Shown here: positions 10,444 through 21,717 of the stretch, piece after piece
Layout of the letters: each line of letters begins with the position of its first letter
Position numbering within the stretch: the stretch's first letter is position 1
The notes under the pieces: generated by a model
Databases searched by the model: none
What the model was told of the DNA's origin: nothing
The model's input: only the letters and a program-made list of their open reading frames with translations
DNA from: Rutpela maculata
Taxonomy: Eukaryota > Arthropoda > Insecta > Coleoptera > Cerambycidae
Assembly (NCBI GenBank): GCA_936432065.2
Contig: OW386290.2
Span: forward strand, 49,432,843 to 49,496,842
Length of the DNA stretch: 64,000 bases
Direction: 5' to 3'
Position numbers and translations under genes: made by a program

Positions 10444-10900
10444 TTGCGATGTATATTTTTTTTAAATTAGAGGTAAAAGAAACCTGTAGAATTTCTCCTT
10501 CGTAATCAAAAACGGATATAAAATAAAAGCAAAAGATCTTTCCCCTCCTACAAGTTTGTTTATTTGATTTTTTTTTAAATAACACAGCCCCACAAAAAAA
10601 AAAGTTCAGATCAGCGAACCAGAGCCATGCATCCCTATGTATTTTTGGTCGCTGAATCCGAATCCGTCAAAAAAATTTGTACACCCCCAAAATCTTGAGC
10701 TAGAGCCAAAAAACACCCCTGGACTGGGGTAAAAAGAATATTAAGCTACGAGAATAGTTGTTACATCCTAATCTATCGAATTATACAAATTAAGGTTAAA
10801 CACCAGCGTACATACAACAGATATGAAACACACCCCCAGGGATGGGTGAGAAATCGATCGAAAACATCAATGAGATGAAATGGGGTAGTTTCAGGAAATG
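10444..10900 (+). repeat. Segment B, first copy (457 bp)
   Basis: This segment recurs at 12688-13144 with no difference that I can see and no length change, including a run of ten A at the same place. It shows no terminal inverted repeats, no poly-A tail and no target-site duplication, so ordinary transposition does not explain the second copy. No protein is encoded. Confidence 0.9.
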
Positions 10901-12391
10901 GAAACGAAACAAACAGAACGAAATACTAAAACTTCGGATTCATATAGAATTCAATCTCCAAATAAATCAACGGAAAAATAGTGAAAAACTCCTTTTATGA
11001 AATAGAGCAGCTTTTAGGGGGTGGTAATAAAAATAAACCTACCCGTATCAATTAGAATAATTGAAGGTAGACTGATTGTAATAAAATTTTGACAGTAAGT
11101 TAGTGTTAGTTAGATGAGGAACCCTATTGTTAGTGAAAAAATCTATTGGTAAATATAAAAGTTATGAAATATTTTACGAAAAAGAAATGCACCTAAAGAA
11201 TGTTTTAACCTTTGAAAAAATTCTACATACACAAAAACACTGCAAAGTATTCAGAAGTACGCCTCGCCAATCAAGATGGCATCATCAGGAAATGATTACA
11301 ATTACAAGCATAGCAATTATACCCAAACAAATAACTAATTTTCAAGAAACTGCAAAGAGTTACTACCGAGTGATCAACAATTATTTATAGAATATTCAAT
11401 AATCTGACGAAGAGTATAATGTACAATCTATTTAATTGATACATTTCCCCTAGAGTCATTTTTATGACTGTATTTCTGTATACGAAAGTAATCTGCTGAT
11501 ATAAGATATTTTAATAATATCTTATCATTTCCTACGGATAAATGGAAGGAATTTTGCTTAATAATTTATACATAAATATACCTTTCCACACATGTGGTAG
11601 GTATTTAAATTAATACTCCTACCGTCGCGATTTCAACATTGCACACTTCCTTATTACTCGAACTATATATAAATGCTTGTATGGGATTAATAAATCTGCA
11701 GGATTTTTGTTGCTCGTGCTGCAAACTCAAATCAATATCAAAGTAGTATTGCGTTCAATCGATAACATCAAATCGAACGCGTTAATAACACGTATAGCCG
11801 TAAATACCTTTAATTATTATTAATTATCTCAGATATATTACAACTATCTTGAGATAAATCAGCTTAATGAAGATTGTGTTTCGTGAAGAAGAAAATGTAT
11901 GAGGTTCATCAATATTAATTCATTTTCCATTATAATCTTTATTGCTAGGTATTATCAAAGTTAAAGAGGTCGAAAATGTAAAAATGTATTTTCGAAAAAT
12001 TAGAAAATCTAATCAATTACTGCAAATAAAAATAAGCTCCTTGGCAGTCTTCAAACAATAAACTATGAGTAAGGTTTCAGTATAAATTACAACAAAACAA
12101 AAATTATGATTATGGATCGAGCAATCGAAAACTATCCAAACACATTAGAAATAGGTGAGTGCGAGGTAGTAAGCTGTATACTTTTAAGCCCATGTTGATA
12201 ATATAGACAACTGCTAATATGAAATTCGACGGAGAATATAATTCACGTGTCACATGGTACATTTTTGATTAATTTCATTGGTTAAAATACAAAAACAAAA
12301 GAGCATAATAGGCTATCAAATCGGTGATAATTTTATCACCACATATTGAATGTCACTTGTTTTTAATGAATAAAATAGTTTACTGTCAAAG
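10901..12391. other. Unassigned sequence with one Penelope-like motif
   Basis: Mostly AT-rich DNA without recognisable genes. The minus strand at 11259-11289 carries CTGATGATGCCA, a 6-7 nt loop, TGGC, then GAGGC. This resembles a hammerhead-type core with a clear 4-bp stem II but an altered GAAAC box. Confidence 0.35.
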
Positions 12392-12688
12392 TGACAGAAA
12401 GTTTCAATAGACGCGTCGAAATCAGAAAATAGTGCTCTTAAGCAGAAAAATGTTTCAACCAGTAGATCACCGTCGATGGGGAGATGCTAGCGAAGAAGAG
12501 ATTCGAAAGTTGATTGAGAAAAAAACACCAAAAAATACCAGAATTTATTTTCTGTTAACGTTTATTATATTCTCTCACCAAATATATCACGTGTTATGAT
12601 TAATAATCGGTGATACCACTCGTTAAAACCTATAGAAAATTGAACTCATGCTTCGCATTCGGTCAATTTTCATCGGTTTTACCTGGCT
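12392..12688 (+). repeat. Segment A, first copy (297 bp)
   Basis: This is identical by eye to 13143-13439. It contains a short open frame (see the Crypton-like entry) and the left arm of a hairpin. Only this copy lacks the hairpin's outer right arm, because segment B begins there. Confidence 0.9.
12450..12599 (+). pseudogene. Possible Crypton/DUF3504-type protein N-terminus (fragment)
   Basis: A 49-codon frame begins MFQPVDHRRWGDASEEEIR and continues KLIEKKTPKNTR before diverging into unrelated residues and a stop. The pattern 'ite-EEI-kLIe-K-s-NT-k' is the usual opening of Crypton-derived tyrosine-recombinase proteins and their ZMYM/QRICH1-like relatives. Only about 30 residues match in style and the catalytic recombinase region is absent. 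The same frame is repeated in the second A copy (13201-13350). This is a suggestion based on pattern memory, not a confirmed assignment. Confidence 0.35.
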
Positions 12689-13144
12689 TGCGATGTATAT
12701 TTTTTTTAAATTAGAGGTAAAAGAAACCTGTAGAATTTCTCCTTCGTAATCAAAAACGGATATAAAATAAAAGCAAAAGATCTTTCCCCTCCTACAAGTT
12801 TGTTTATTTGATTTTTTTTTAAATAACACAGCCCCACAAAAAAAAAAGTTCAGATCAGCGAACCAGAGCCATGCATCCCTATGTATTTTTGGTCGCTGAA
12901 TCCGAATCCGTCAAAAAAATTTGTACACCCCCAAAATCTTGAGCTAGAGCCAAAAAACACCCCTGGACTGGGGTAAAAAGAATATTAAGCTACGAGAATA
13001 GTTGTTACATCCTAATCTATCGAATTATACAAATTAAGGTTAAACACCAGCGTACATACAACAGATATGAAACACACCCCCAGGGATGGGTGAGAAATCG
13101 ATCGAAAACATCAATGAGATGAAATGGGGTAGTTTCAGGAAATG
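12688..13144 (+). repeat. Segment B, second copy, between the two A copies
   Basis: A copy of 10444-10900, offset by exactly 2,244 bp. The left junction shares one T with the continuation of A, and the right junction shares TG. Such 1-2 base overlaps are what replication template switching leaves behind. Confidence 0.9.
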
Positions 13145-13439
13145 ACAGAAAGTTTCAATAGACGCGTCGAAATCAGAAAATAGTGCTCTTAAGCAGAAAA
13201 ATGTTTCAACCAGTAGATCACCGTCGATGGGGAGATGCTAGCGAAGAAGAGATTCGAAAGTTGATTGAGAAAAAAACACCAAAAAATACCAGAATTTATT
13301 TTCTGTTAACGTTTATTATATTCTCTCACCAAATATATCACGTGTTATGATTAATAATCGGTGATACCACTCGTTAAAACCTATAGAAAATTGAACTCAT
13401 GCTTCGCATTCGGTCAATTTTCATCGGTTTTACCTGGCT
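13143..13439 (+). repeat. Segment A, second copy (297 bp)
   Basis: A repeat of 12392-12688, offset by exactly 751 bp. After this copy the sequence continues through the right arm of the hairpin and looks like the original continuation of A. Confidence 0.9.
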
Positions 13440-13462
13440 ATCACCGATGATAATCATAACAC
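13342..13462. repeat. Two-stem hairpin ending the A segment
   Basis: The outer arms are GTGTTATGATTA...TCGGTGATA and TATCACCGATGATAATCATAACAC (about 24 bp). Inside them AAAACCTATAGAAAATTGA pairs with TCAATTTTCATCGGTTTT. The apex is a 15-20 nt loop. This could stall a polymerase. The first A copy ends between the two right-hand arms. Confidence 0.75.
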
Positions 13463-13559
13463 TAGTTATATTATCCCCGAGAATACGTTAGTCCCTTGAG
13501 ATTAACCAGAACAAGGCAAAAAACTCAAAAGCTCTGCGACCGGACCGCAAGACATTAAG

Positions 13560-14155
13560 CCCCCCGTTTTCGAGGACGGGGAACACGATGGTGATAATAT
13601 TTTCCGATTTACCGTCCAACCACTACCCCCAAATCGAAAAAACCACCCCCTTTTCCGATTTTTCGGCGCTAGGCTTGCAAAGGCTTGTCAGATCGGGTTT
13701 TTCTTGGTCAATTTGAATAAAATAAGTAAATATTGACCACAGGTGATCTAACTCACCCCCAGGGGTTGAAACTACCCGCATCCCCATACCAAAATGCCAC
13801 GAAAATAACGAAAATCAGCTGAGAACCGGTATACCTCCATTTTCGAGGGCGAGGAATACGATGGTGATAATATTTCCCGACCTATTCTTCACCCACTACC
13901 CCTAAACCTGAAAACCACCCCCCTTTTTCGATTTTCCGGTGCTAGGCTTGCGAGGGCTTGTCGGATCGGATTTTTTTGTCAATTTGAATAAAATAGGTAA
14001 GTGCTGACCACAGGAGACCTAAACCACCCCCAATAACTAAATGCCACGAAAGTAACAAAAATCAGCTTGAAAGCGGTATGCTCCCGTTTTCGAGGGTGAA
14101 GAACACGACGGTGACAATATTTCCCGACATATCCTTCACCCACTACCCCCATTTT
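13560..14155 (+). repeat. Three diverged tandem units of about 245-270 bp
   Basis: Each unit begins with 'cc(c/a)ttttcgagg', then 'ga(a/g)(c/t)acga(c/t)ggtga(t/c)aatatt', and carries runs of C such as 'cactacccc' and 'accaccccc'. Starts lie near 13564, 13836 and 14080. The units are clearly diverged, so the array is old. No coding signal is seen. Confidence 0.75.
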
Positions 14156-14340
14156 TTTTGTGCACACGATAACTCTGGAAGCGTTTAAGATATTGAGTAG
14201 AAATAAGAGAAGCTAACGTCTCCACAAATTGTATTAGACACCCCGTTACCACCCCCACCCCATTGTTAATGGGGGTGAAAAAAATAAAATTGTGATTTAG
14301 TGTGTGTACAAGAACTAAAGGTCTCAACAATTTTTTAACT
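14155..14340 (+). repeat. Dispersed repeat, inverted copy at 23995-24135
   Basis: The block with 'caccccattgttaatgggggtg' and 'tagtgtgtgtacaagaac' reappears in reverse orientation near 24 kb ('gttcttgtacacacac', 'taataatggggtgggggtg'). I do not recognise the family. Confidence 0.65.
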
Positions 14341-14675
14341 TCTCAAGGGACTATACATATAGCAAAATCGTCACTTGCCAGTTAAACAAAATTTGTCCCG
14401 ATTGAAATACTACGAACACACAAAAATCAGACTTGCTAACGCCCCATTTTCTCCATTTTTTTACGCTTAGGCACACAGCTACAGTGGTGCTACAGTGGAT
14501 GATGTTATAGTAGGTCCCGTATACAATTCAGCGATATAAGAAAGCTCGCAAAGAAACGTAAAGGACACCGACCGCTTTTGGTTAGTGTACCGCCGGCGTT
14601 AGATTAAGTTGAGTAATACATAATTTACAGTTTCATGAATTAAAAGATTTGAGTTCTCGTTCAATTGTAAAGTTA

Positions 14676-14776
14676 ACTACACAATTCTTAGGCGTGTAAA
14701 AAAATGCCGGCGTCTTTGTTCTTTGCCGCACCGCCAAGGACGCCGACATTTTTTACACGCTTAAGAATTGTGTAGT
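14676..14776. repeat. 101-bp hairpin
   Basis: The left arm (14676-14714) and right arm (14739-14776) are nearly perfect complements, from ACTACACAATTCTTAGGCGT to its inverse, with a 24-nt GC-rich loop. It is either a tiny MITE or a pair of terminal repeats left after deletion of the middle. Confidence 0.75.
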
Positions 14777-15131
14777 GAACTATACTAATAGCAAATAGAG
14801 AGTAATTACACAAAATACAATTAAATCCATGTTTTTATGCATGCTCATTCCAGCCAAAAACATAACTCGTGTTCTTTTAAGGACATAATTTATTTTAACT
14901 TCAACGATACCAGTTTTTCTTATTGCCCAGCAAGGACCAACGAGGAGGTATAAGCATATCCCTTGCCAGGATAAAATGGTGAGAGGATTGTTAATTAGGG
15001 AGTAAGTGGTTAAAAAGAAAAATAAGTGAACCAGCATTTTTCAGTTAAAAATAAATAACTATTCTAGAAAATAACAACGTAATAAACTTTTCTTATTAAA
15101 ATAGCATCATAAAGTTTCAAAGTAAAAACGA

Positions 15132-15166
15132 AATAAAAATAAATAAATAAATAAATAAATAAGTAG
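15132..15166 (+). repeat. (AAAT)n microsatellite
   Basis: About seven units of aaat/aata. It has no coding meaning. Confidence 0.9.
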
Positions 15167-15186
15167 TGAAACTCAACAACAACACA

Positions 15187-16329
15187 ATAGGCGTCTGAAT
15201 TTAAGATGCCAGCGCCAAAGTGGAGAACTCGTGAACTAATTGTAAGCCGTTTGTTTATTTATATGGTGAATACTTATATCGATGTTTTTCTGTTTATTGT
15301 TATTTTTGGCATTAAAAATAATAACATTAATAATATATGACCTAAAGGTTTGCAAAATTTTGTTGTAAGTGATGTTAATGGCATTATTCAGCAAAATTCA
15401 TATTTTTTTAGGTTATCTAGTTTTTCCCTAGAAAAGTACAGTTTCTTTGACATAAACGGTGTCTGGCTAGTTAAATATTAATAAACTTAACTATTTCTTT
15501 TTATGTACAGTAGTAGTTTAAATCACTTTTTTTTTTTCAGGAAACATGAGTGACATTTAGGTTAAGCATATTGCAATTTGCAATGTAGGGAACATTTGGG
15601 TAGCACTAAAAATGTAAAAATTCTAAGTGTGTGTATAAAGGGGAATATGTTTTAAATGTAGGACATATTATTTTGTGTGGGACAACCTTTATTCAACACA
15701 AAACTTAATAAATGTGTATGCTCTATGTTTACAAACAAGTGTCAAATCAAATACCCATGAAATTAGTGGTACATTGAATATAGGTAACTGAAAAGATATT
15801 TATTAATTCTTTAAGTAAAATAAATGAAACAGTATTTTATAAAATATGAGATAGAAATATTCAGGGGTAAAACATAATAGTGCATGGTATGGTGCAATAG
15901 TATACATTACTTTTATAAATATACTGAATATATTTACTTATTTCAAAAATTTCACTTACAATGTGTGATTGTTCAGGCCATATTATTGCTACTCGGGCCA
16001 CGGTTATTTGCACCAGCTTTTTCCCCCTCAATGCATGGTTAAAGGTGTCTACATCAAAGAGGGTATGCTTTGAACATTGTCGTGCCAACTCAACTTTTAC
16101 GAGTTGTCCCTGCAATCTACAAAGGATACCGACTAGGTTGGCTCCAACAAATTGTATCTTGTGTAGCCCCTTTAAACGCTATCATATTTTTAATAACTTA
16201 GCATCTCAGTTTATCATTATTTACCTATTGTTGATATCATCGTACACTAAAGAGACAATGACAGAAAGGCCTATAATTAGTTTGACTATAGACCACCAGG
16301 TGGCGTACTCCTTATTTTCAGACGCCTAT
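15187..16329. mobile_element. Possible TIR element (about 1.14 kb)
   Basis: ATAGGCGTCTGAA at the left end is matched by TTCAGACGCCTAT at the right end, a perfect 13-bp inverted pair. Beyond that the arms are only weakly similar. No clear target duplication is seen unless TA is counted. Inside the left end, 'atgccagcgccaaagtgg' could encode MPAPKWRTRELI followed by a GTAAGC donor-like site. No transposase is recognised. Confidence 0.4.
15861..16190 (-). pseudogene. Small Sm/LSM-fold-like open frame (uncertain)
   Basis: The minus-strand frame gives NLVGILCRLQGQLVKVEL, then a VDTFNHALRGKK block and later EIFEISKYIQYI. The spacing recalls Sm-fold proteins: an N-terminal helix, an 'L.G..V.VEL' strand, a 'VD.f.N' turn, and an Sm2 motif ending 'IrYI'. 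LSM10-like proteins are the closest I can recall. The frame is closed upstream by a stop near 16190 and has no clear start, and the middle (ITVARVAIIWPEQSH) is not typical. It may be a processed pseudogene, part of the surrounding element, or a coincidence. Confidence 0.25.
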
Positions 16330-17984
16330 ATAAAAACATTAAATTAGTAAGAAAATTAATAGCATTTTCCTACAGTAAAATAAATAAAATAAAAATATTT
16401 CTTAAAATGTTGCAAGTAAAACATGTTTTAAACTTGCCAGAAATACTAACACTTTCAAAATAAAAATAATGAACCTTATCACAATTACTAACACTATCAC
16501 AAAATACCACTCACACTATCACTGCCACTGTCACTGTACCCACGGAACGTTAAATATAAACAGTAAAATAAATAAAATATAGAAATCTTTTCCCGTTTTA
16601 GAACTACTACAAGAAAATGGACTCTAAATTCCGTGAGGGTCATTCCAGAAGATAATCCGTTCTTCTATAATATGTACAATGTCTTTTCGCATCCGGGTAC
16701 AATACTCCTTTCATAATATAAGTAATTTAGAAAATCCTGCAGCTACTATTGGAAATAAATTAATATTTATTGCTGTTATATATCAAATTGAAAATCATAT
16801 ATTTATGTCCAATCGAAGCAATATCAATGAGCTACCCACAGAGTTACACGGCAATGGGTGCAGTTTGATCAATTATTGACTAAGTGCGTACAATATGTTG
16901 CATTTGAACAGAACCACATTCGTGATTAGTTATAACAAATACAGAATACAATATGTCATTTCTAGTTATTTATTCTCCTCATTGTTGAAAGTTGAAATAG
17001 TACAATTATTACCGTAACTAGCTTTTAATATGTATGCCATAAATATGCAAATTTTATGTCTATATGGATTTCTTGACGAAGAAAAAGTCGTCAAGTTTTG
17101 TTAAAAGTGAAAAAGTAAGATTTTTCTTATAATTTATCTATATACAGGGTGGCCCAAATTTAAATCGGGAAACTTCGCCAGTACTATGTCTAAAAATAAT
17201 AAATTTTTGTCATATAAATAAACTTATGTAGAAAAATTAGTGGATTTCAAAATATAATATGTCAAGAACGAATTATGTTTTTTTAATAAAATTTGCTATT
17301 TACAAGCACATTGTTTAAAATAGATTTTGTCAATAATATTATATTGATTGATTATTTTAAAAAGACCCAGATGATGACGTATTCATTAGCACTCTTCAAT
17401 ATATTTTTTGGAAAATAATATTATTTTCGGACTTTTCAGAAAGAATAACTTCCTCGTAAAAAAAATTTCCTCTCTTGCGAATACAGTCCGCGAACACACT
17501 GTATATATAAAAATTTGAAGTATCTGTGTACTAATAGCCCTGTTCAGTTCAATAAGGGGGTATAGAGGAAAATGCCGAGGGGCCACAATTTTCGACTTGA
17601 GGGCTGTGTTTGGACTATTTAGGAGGTAAACATACCAAAAGTCCCCGAATGTAGGAGGTGGGGGGGGGGAGGTACATGGGGGCATGGAGAAGGTCCCGAT
17701 TTTTGTTTTTTCGCTCATATCTCGAAAACGGTTACCCCTAATCAAAAAATGACTATATGCAAAATTAAAGCTGACTACATTTTCTACAATAATGTTTATA
17801 TATTTTTTTTTCGTATCTGTTATGGTTCAGTAATGAATTGTATATCTTTTGACTGTATTCTAACTTTATTATAAATTGAATAAAAATTTTAATAACCATC
17901 GTAGAAAAACATTTCTTGTACAGATATCCGTTTCACAGCAGACTATAAACTCAAATTTCGAGTAAAAAATGTCTTTCCGTTTGT
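16330..17984. other. Unassigned sequence with one mariner-like terminus
   Basis: At 17143-17160 'tatacagggtggcccaaa' resembles the left end of a mariner-type MITE. I could not find a matching right end. A run of ten G lies within 17650-17670. No gene is recognised. Confidence 0.35.
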
Positions 17985-18540
17985 AAATGTGTGTGTGTGT
18001 GTATATGTATGTGTGCGTATATACCATTTCTTGTAAACACGATAGCTTCTGTTAGACTTAAAATATTGAACATATGTAAAACAACATATTACAATAATCC
18101 TTATTGAAATTGGGCCATGTCTGTAATACATGGTGATAACCAGAGGCCTACACTCTCAAACGTAAAATAGGTTTTATTGTAATTTCGGAGCAAAATATTA
18201 CTAAGGTTTTTGATTAAGCATTCAAAAATAAAATGTATAAGATTCATAAACCGCAACCAGGGTATGTTAGGCAAACCAACTTTATTTAAATTAGATGATA
18301 TATTAATGTTATTCTGAAATACGGAGCATGATATTTTTAATAAGATTATTATAAAGTGAGAGTTTGTAGGCCTTTGGTTATCACCATGCATTACAGATAT
18401 GGCCCAATTTCAATAGGGATTATTGTAATATGCTGTTTTACATAAGTTCCAAATTGTAATTAAATATTTTAAGTCTAACAGAAGTTATCGTGTTTACAAG
18501 AAACATATACACGCACGCACACGCGCACGTGCACACACAC
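17985..18540. mobile_element. Long inverted repeat (foldback) with microsatellite ends
   Basis: The left arm (about 17985-18165) and right arm (about 18355-18540) are inverted copies of about 170 bp with scattered mismatches. Shared text includes 'cttgtaaacacgata', 'ttctgttagacttaaaatat', 'attgaaattgggcca' and 'tggtgataacca'. The outer ends are a (GT)n tract on the left and (AC)n/(ACGC)n on the right. The central 190 bp is AT-rich and non-coding. Confidence 0.75.
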
Positions 18541-18680
<140 letters not shown>

Positions 18681-18689
18681 TTTGTTTAT

Positions 18690-19022
18690 GATTCTCTCGT
18701 TTGTTGTTTTCCACCTGTAACATGGTCTCCCTATTTTTAGTTTGCTGCTGTTCAGTGTTAGCGTTTTCTTCAGTAGGTTTTCTACTGTCCTTTTTGCTTT
18801 AACCTTCTTGATCTTTTCCCTTATCTCTTTGCTTACGAGGATATGGTCTATTTGTATGATTGAGCTTCTATTACTCTAGGTGTCAATGCGTGTTTGACTT
18901 TTGCTCCATGTATTTATTATTGTTAAGTCAAATATGTGTGCTAGGTTTTTCAGCGCGTTTCCATTTTCGTTAGGCCATATGTGGAGTATATGTGCATTGA
19001 AATCTCCAGGTATGCGATTTCA
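18690..19022 (-). pseudogene. LINE apurinic-type endonuclease fragment (RTE-like)
   Basis: On the minus strand a GDFNAHILHIWPNENGNAL block is followed by DLTIINTWSKSQTRIDT, a stop, and then IIQIDHILVSKEIREKI. GDFNAH is the conserved endonuclease/exonuclease/phosphatase motif. The 'S-.-IDHILVS' block is its usual downstream partner in RTE/BovB-type LINEs. One TAG (probably from a CAG or TGG) interrupts the frame. The SDH catalytic motif and RT are absent. The enzyme would nick target DNA to prime reverse transcription. Confidence 0.7.
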
Positions 19023-19025
19023 CTG

Positions 19026-19028
<3 letters not shown>

Positions 19029-19062
<34 letters not shown>
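19029..19062 (+). repeat. (TA)n microsatellite
   Basis: About 16 TA units directly beside the endonuclease fragment. Confidence 0.95.
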
Positions 19063-19068
<6 letters not shown>

Positions 19069-19332
19069 AACTATGATTTACTGCGTTAGAGGGAAGCACT
19101 GTGGAAAGTTTTGGTTTGTGTACCTAATTAAACACTAACTAATTAATATATCTTATCAAGCTGACAATATTCCGAGGTATAAATTATTTTACAAACACTT
19201 TCACTTATACAAACTTAAATATAACTTCTATACGTTGTCACTTTGTATTTAACTTTTACAAGCTTTTATGGGTATTCATGGTGACAGAACACTATAAGTC
19301 ATCTCCCTGCCTACCACGATATGATCTAGGTA

Positions 19333-19719
19333 TCAAGATTGCTCTTTTCTGTGTGTATTTTCTTGGAAACCATTTTCCTGAGAGAAACCTGTGTCACGCA
19401 TACCTACATTGAGGTGACATAAGTATTCAGTTTGGACGCTACACATCGACAGTGCCCCATTGATTATTTCTGGTCTAATCCAAATTAAACTAGTTTGAAT
19501 ATTTTTAACAATTATGAGGACCTCACCGGAAAGATAGTTATACTTTAAGAGTATTGCGCCGCTGATCTTTACGTGTTCAATTTTGATTAAATTTGTTTGA
19601 ATATTTTTAGTAATTATGAAAAACACACTTGAAGGTTCACACAGGAAATCTGTATAATCACACTTTAATAGCGATGCATTACTGATTTTTCGGGTTATTA
19701 TTATCACCATTTTTATCAT
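19333..19719 (-). repeat. In-frame tandem repeat with an open frame
   Basis: The minus strand encodes two and a half repeats of about 34-40 residues, each with a 'KIS(N/G)A.LLK' block, then '(F/V)II.KNIQT.LI.I'. Unit spacing is 120 and 102 bp, both multiples of three, so the frame stays open for 128 codons. I do not recognise the family. It may be a minisatellite that happens to be open, or the remains of a repetitive exon. Confidence 0.45.
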
Positions 19720-21071
19720 GCGTACTTCTCTTGATTGGCTGAAAGAAATTCGGTTTTGGCTATTAATTATTATTTGTATTATTGACCTAATAGTATGCCT
19801 CTGGTTTACTCAATGCTATTTAGAATATTAGGTTTTGAGTTAATAAATTAGATTAATAGAGATTAAGTTGATAAAGTTATTAAAGTAATTAAATTTAATA
19901 AAATAAAATAAATTAGTTTATAGCTTAACTTTCTGTGGCTTCTGGCGTGGTGATTGTTGTTTTTTTTATTCCCTCTTCTTTTTGGGCTTAGTACACTTAA
20001 AAAACTTTCCACTGCACACACAAATTTATTATTTATTTATTTACACTTTTACGTTTAATATGTCTGTCTTGCTTCGCTTTATAAACACGCGTTGTTCACT
20101 TTTGACACTGAATATTTATTGCTTTCTTTAACGCAATAAAAGCACTTGAAAGAGTCTTTTAGGTACCTATATAGATAGGTCTATTTAGGTCGACCGTCAA
20201 CGAAGGCAGTTTATTTTTTGGTACTATTTAAAATACATTAATAGTAATTTTCAATTTATTAATTGTATATGAACTTTTTTTTTCCTATTATGACATGTCA
20301 CGTTAAGCAAAATTATTTGGCTCACCGGTGGCTTAAATTTGATTAAGTTTACCGTGGTTTTAGCTGATTTTTAGCACTTATTTCGGGAACGTCTTACGAT
20401 ACGTCTATACACGCCGTTTGTCAACTTTCTAATAATCCCCTTGGCTTAACTCTCCTGTTAATTAAAATATCATAGGTAAATATATGATATATTCATATAT
20501 AGACATTTGAGTACTTCTTGTTGGTTATTATTTATAACATGTATGTAAGCTCTCAAGCAGGCAGTCAAATAGTCAGTGTTTCTAGGAAGGACCAGGCAAA
20601 TTTTTTAATTTTTTTCTCAGGTAATCATATAATTAAATTGGAATAACTGCGCTATAATATTTCTTCCCAAAGGTCAGACCCATATTTTGTATGTATTTTG
20701 ATGCGCTGAATCTGAATTTTATATCAGAATTTATCTTTAACTTCGGAATTTCGATTAAAATACGATATTAGTCCTAAAATGGGGGTTTTCTGAGGCTAGT
20801 AGGGACATGAAATTTAAAAAATGTATTTTTTGTATAAAATGCCTAGAGTCACAACAAAACCGCAATTATTGAACTCATTTCGAGCCCTTTTATATCCTCT
20901 GGCACTAAAACCACCTCTATAAAGTGGGGGCGATAAGGCCTTTTATTTGCAAAACTCGCACGAAATATGTTCATGGAGTCAAGGGGACATTTTTTTGTAT
21001 AAAATTGGTAAAATTAGGAAATACTGCACTTCTTTTGCCTATTTCGATCTCTATTATAATTTACGCCATGG
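19720..21071. other. Unassigned AT-rich sequence
   Basis: I see no gene, terminal repeat or RNA here. The 'taagtgggggcgataaggcc' area near 20920 is GC-richer but matches nothing I know. Confidence 0.4.
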
Positions 21072-21212
21072 AACCGCCCCTAATGTAGGCGTTTCAATGC
21101 TATTTTGTACAAAAGCGATGAAAAATTGTTACAATTCTTTTGCTCACTTTGTAACCATTTTTCATCGCTTTTATCCAAAATAGCATTGAAACGCCTACTT
21201 TAGGGACGGTTT
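21072..21212. repeat. Foldback MITE (141 bp)
   Basis: The left arm AACCGCCCCTAATGTAGGCG and right arm CGCCTACTTTAGGGACGGTT are inverted copies extending about 60 bp each, with a loop of about 17 nt. It abuts the truncated start of the LINE that follows. Confidence 0.75.
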
Positions 21213-21235
21213 TAATGCATAAAATATAACCAAGA

Positions 21236-21717
21236 GTTTTGATTGTGTATTACATCAAATTCTCATAAATAAACTGCACTTTTATGGCTTTGCAATAGAT
21301 AGTATCAGGCTTATTGAATCTCAGCAATAGGCAACAGTATGTCGCTTATAACAACAGTATATCAACCCGATTTGACATGAAGACTGGTGTACCACAGGGC
21401 TCAGTCCTTGGTCCAGTTCTGTTTCTAATTTATATTAACGATTTACCTTCTTCGATAGACAACACAACCTCAACCATCCTGTTTGCAGATGACACAAATC
21501 TTACCACACGAAATACTAACTTAGACGATTTAAAGGTATCAATGCTAGAAACAGAATCAAAAGTAGAATATTGGTTTCTTGTGAACCAATTAAATCTCAA
21601 CATCACTAAGACTGAGACCATGATTTTTAGTCTTAGAAAAATTGATCAAATTGATAATCCAGATTCAGTTAAGTTTCTTGGTGTTTATTTGGACAGCAAA
21701 TTATTATGGGATAGTCA
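21236..21717 (+). pseudogene. LINE reverse transcriptase palm
   Basis: The sequence begins inside the first catalytic block ('SFDCVLHQILINKLHFYGFA'). After a frameshift near 21310 it runs through TGVPQGSVLGPVLFLIYIND, LFADDTNLTT (the active-site FADD form of YADD), 'WFLVNQLNLNITKTETMIF' and SVKFLGVYLDSKLLWDSH. Both active-site aspartates are intact. The block from 21314 to 21717 has no stop, which is good preservation for this region. Residues after LLWDSH in the same frame belong to the hAT element. Confidence 0.85.

Noticed and set aside
13560..14155. A CRISPR-like repeat array
   Set aside because: The units are long (about 250 bp), diverged and without short identical repeats or unique spacers, and the genome is eukaryotic.
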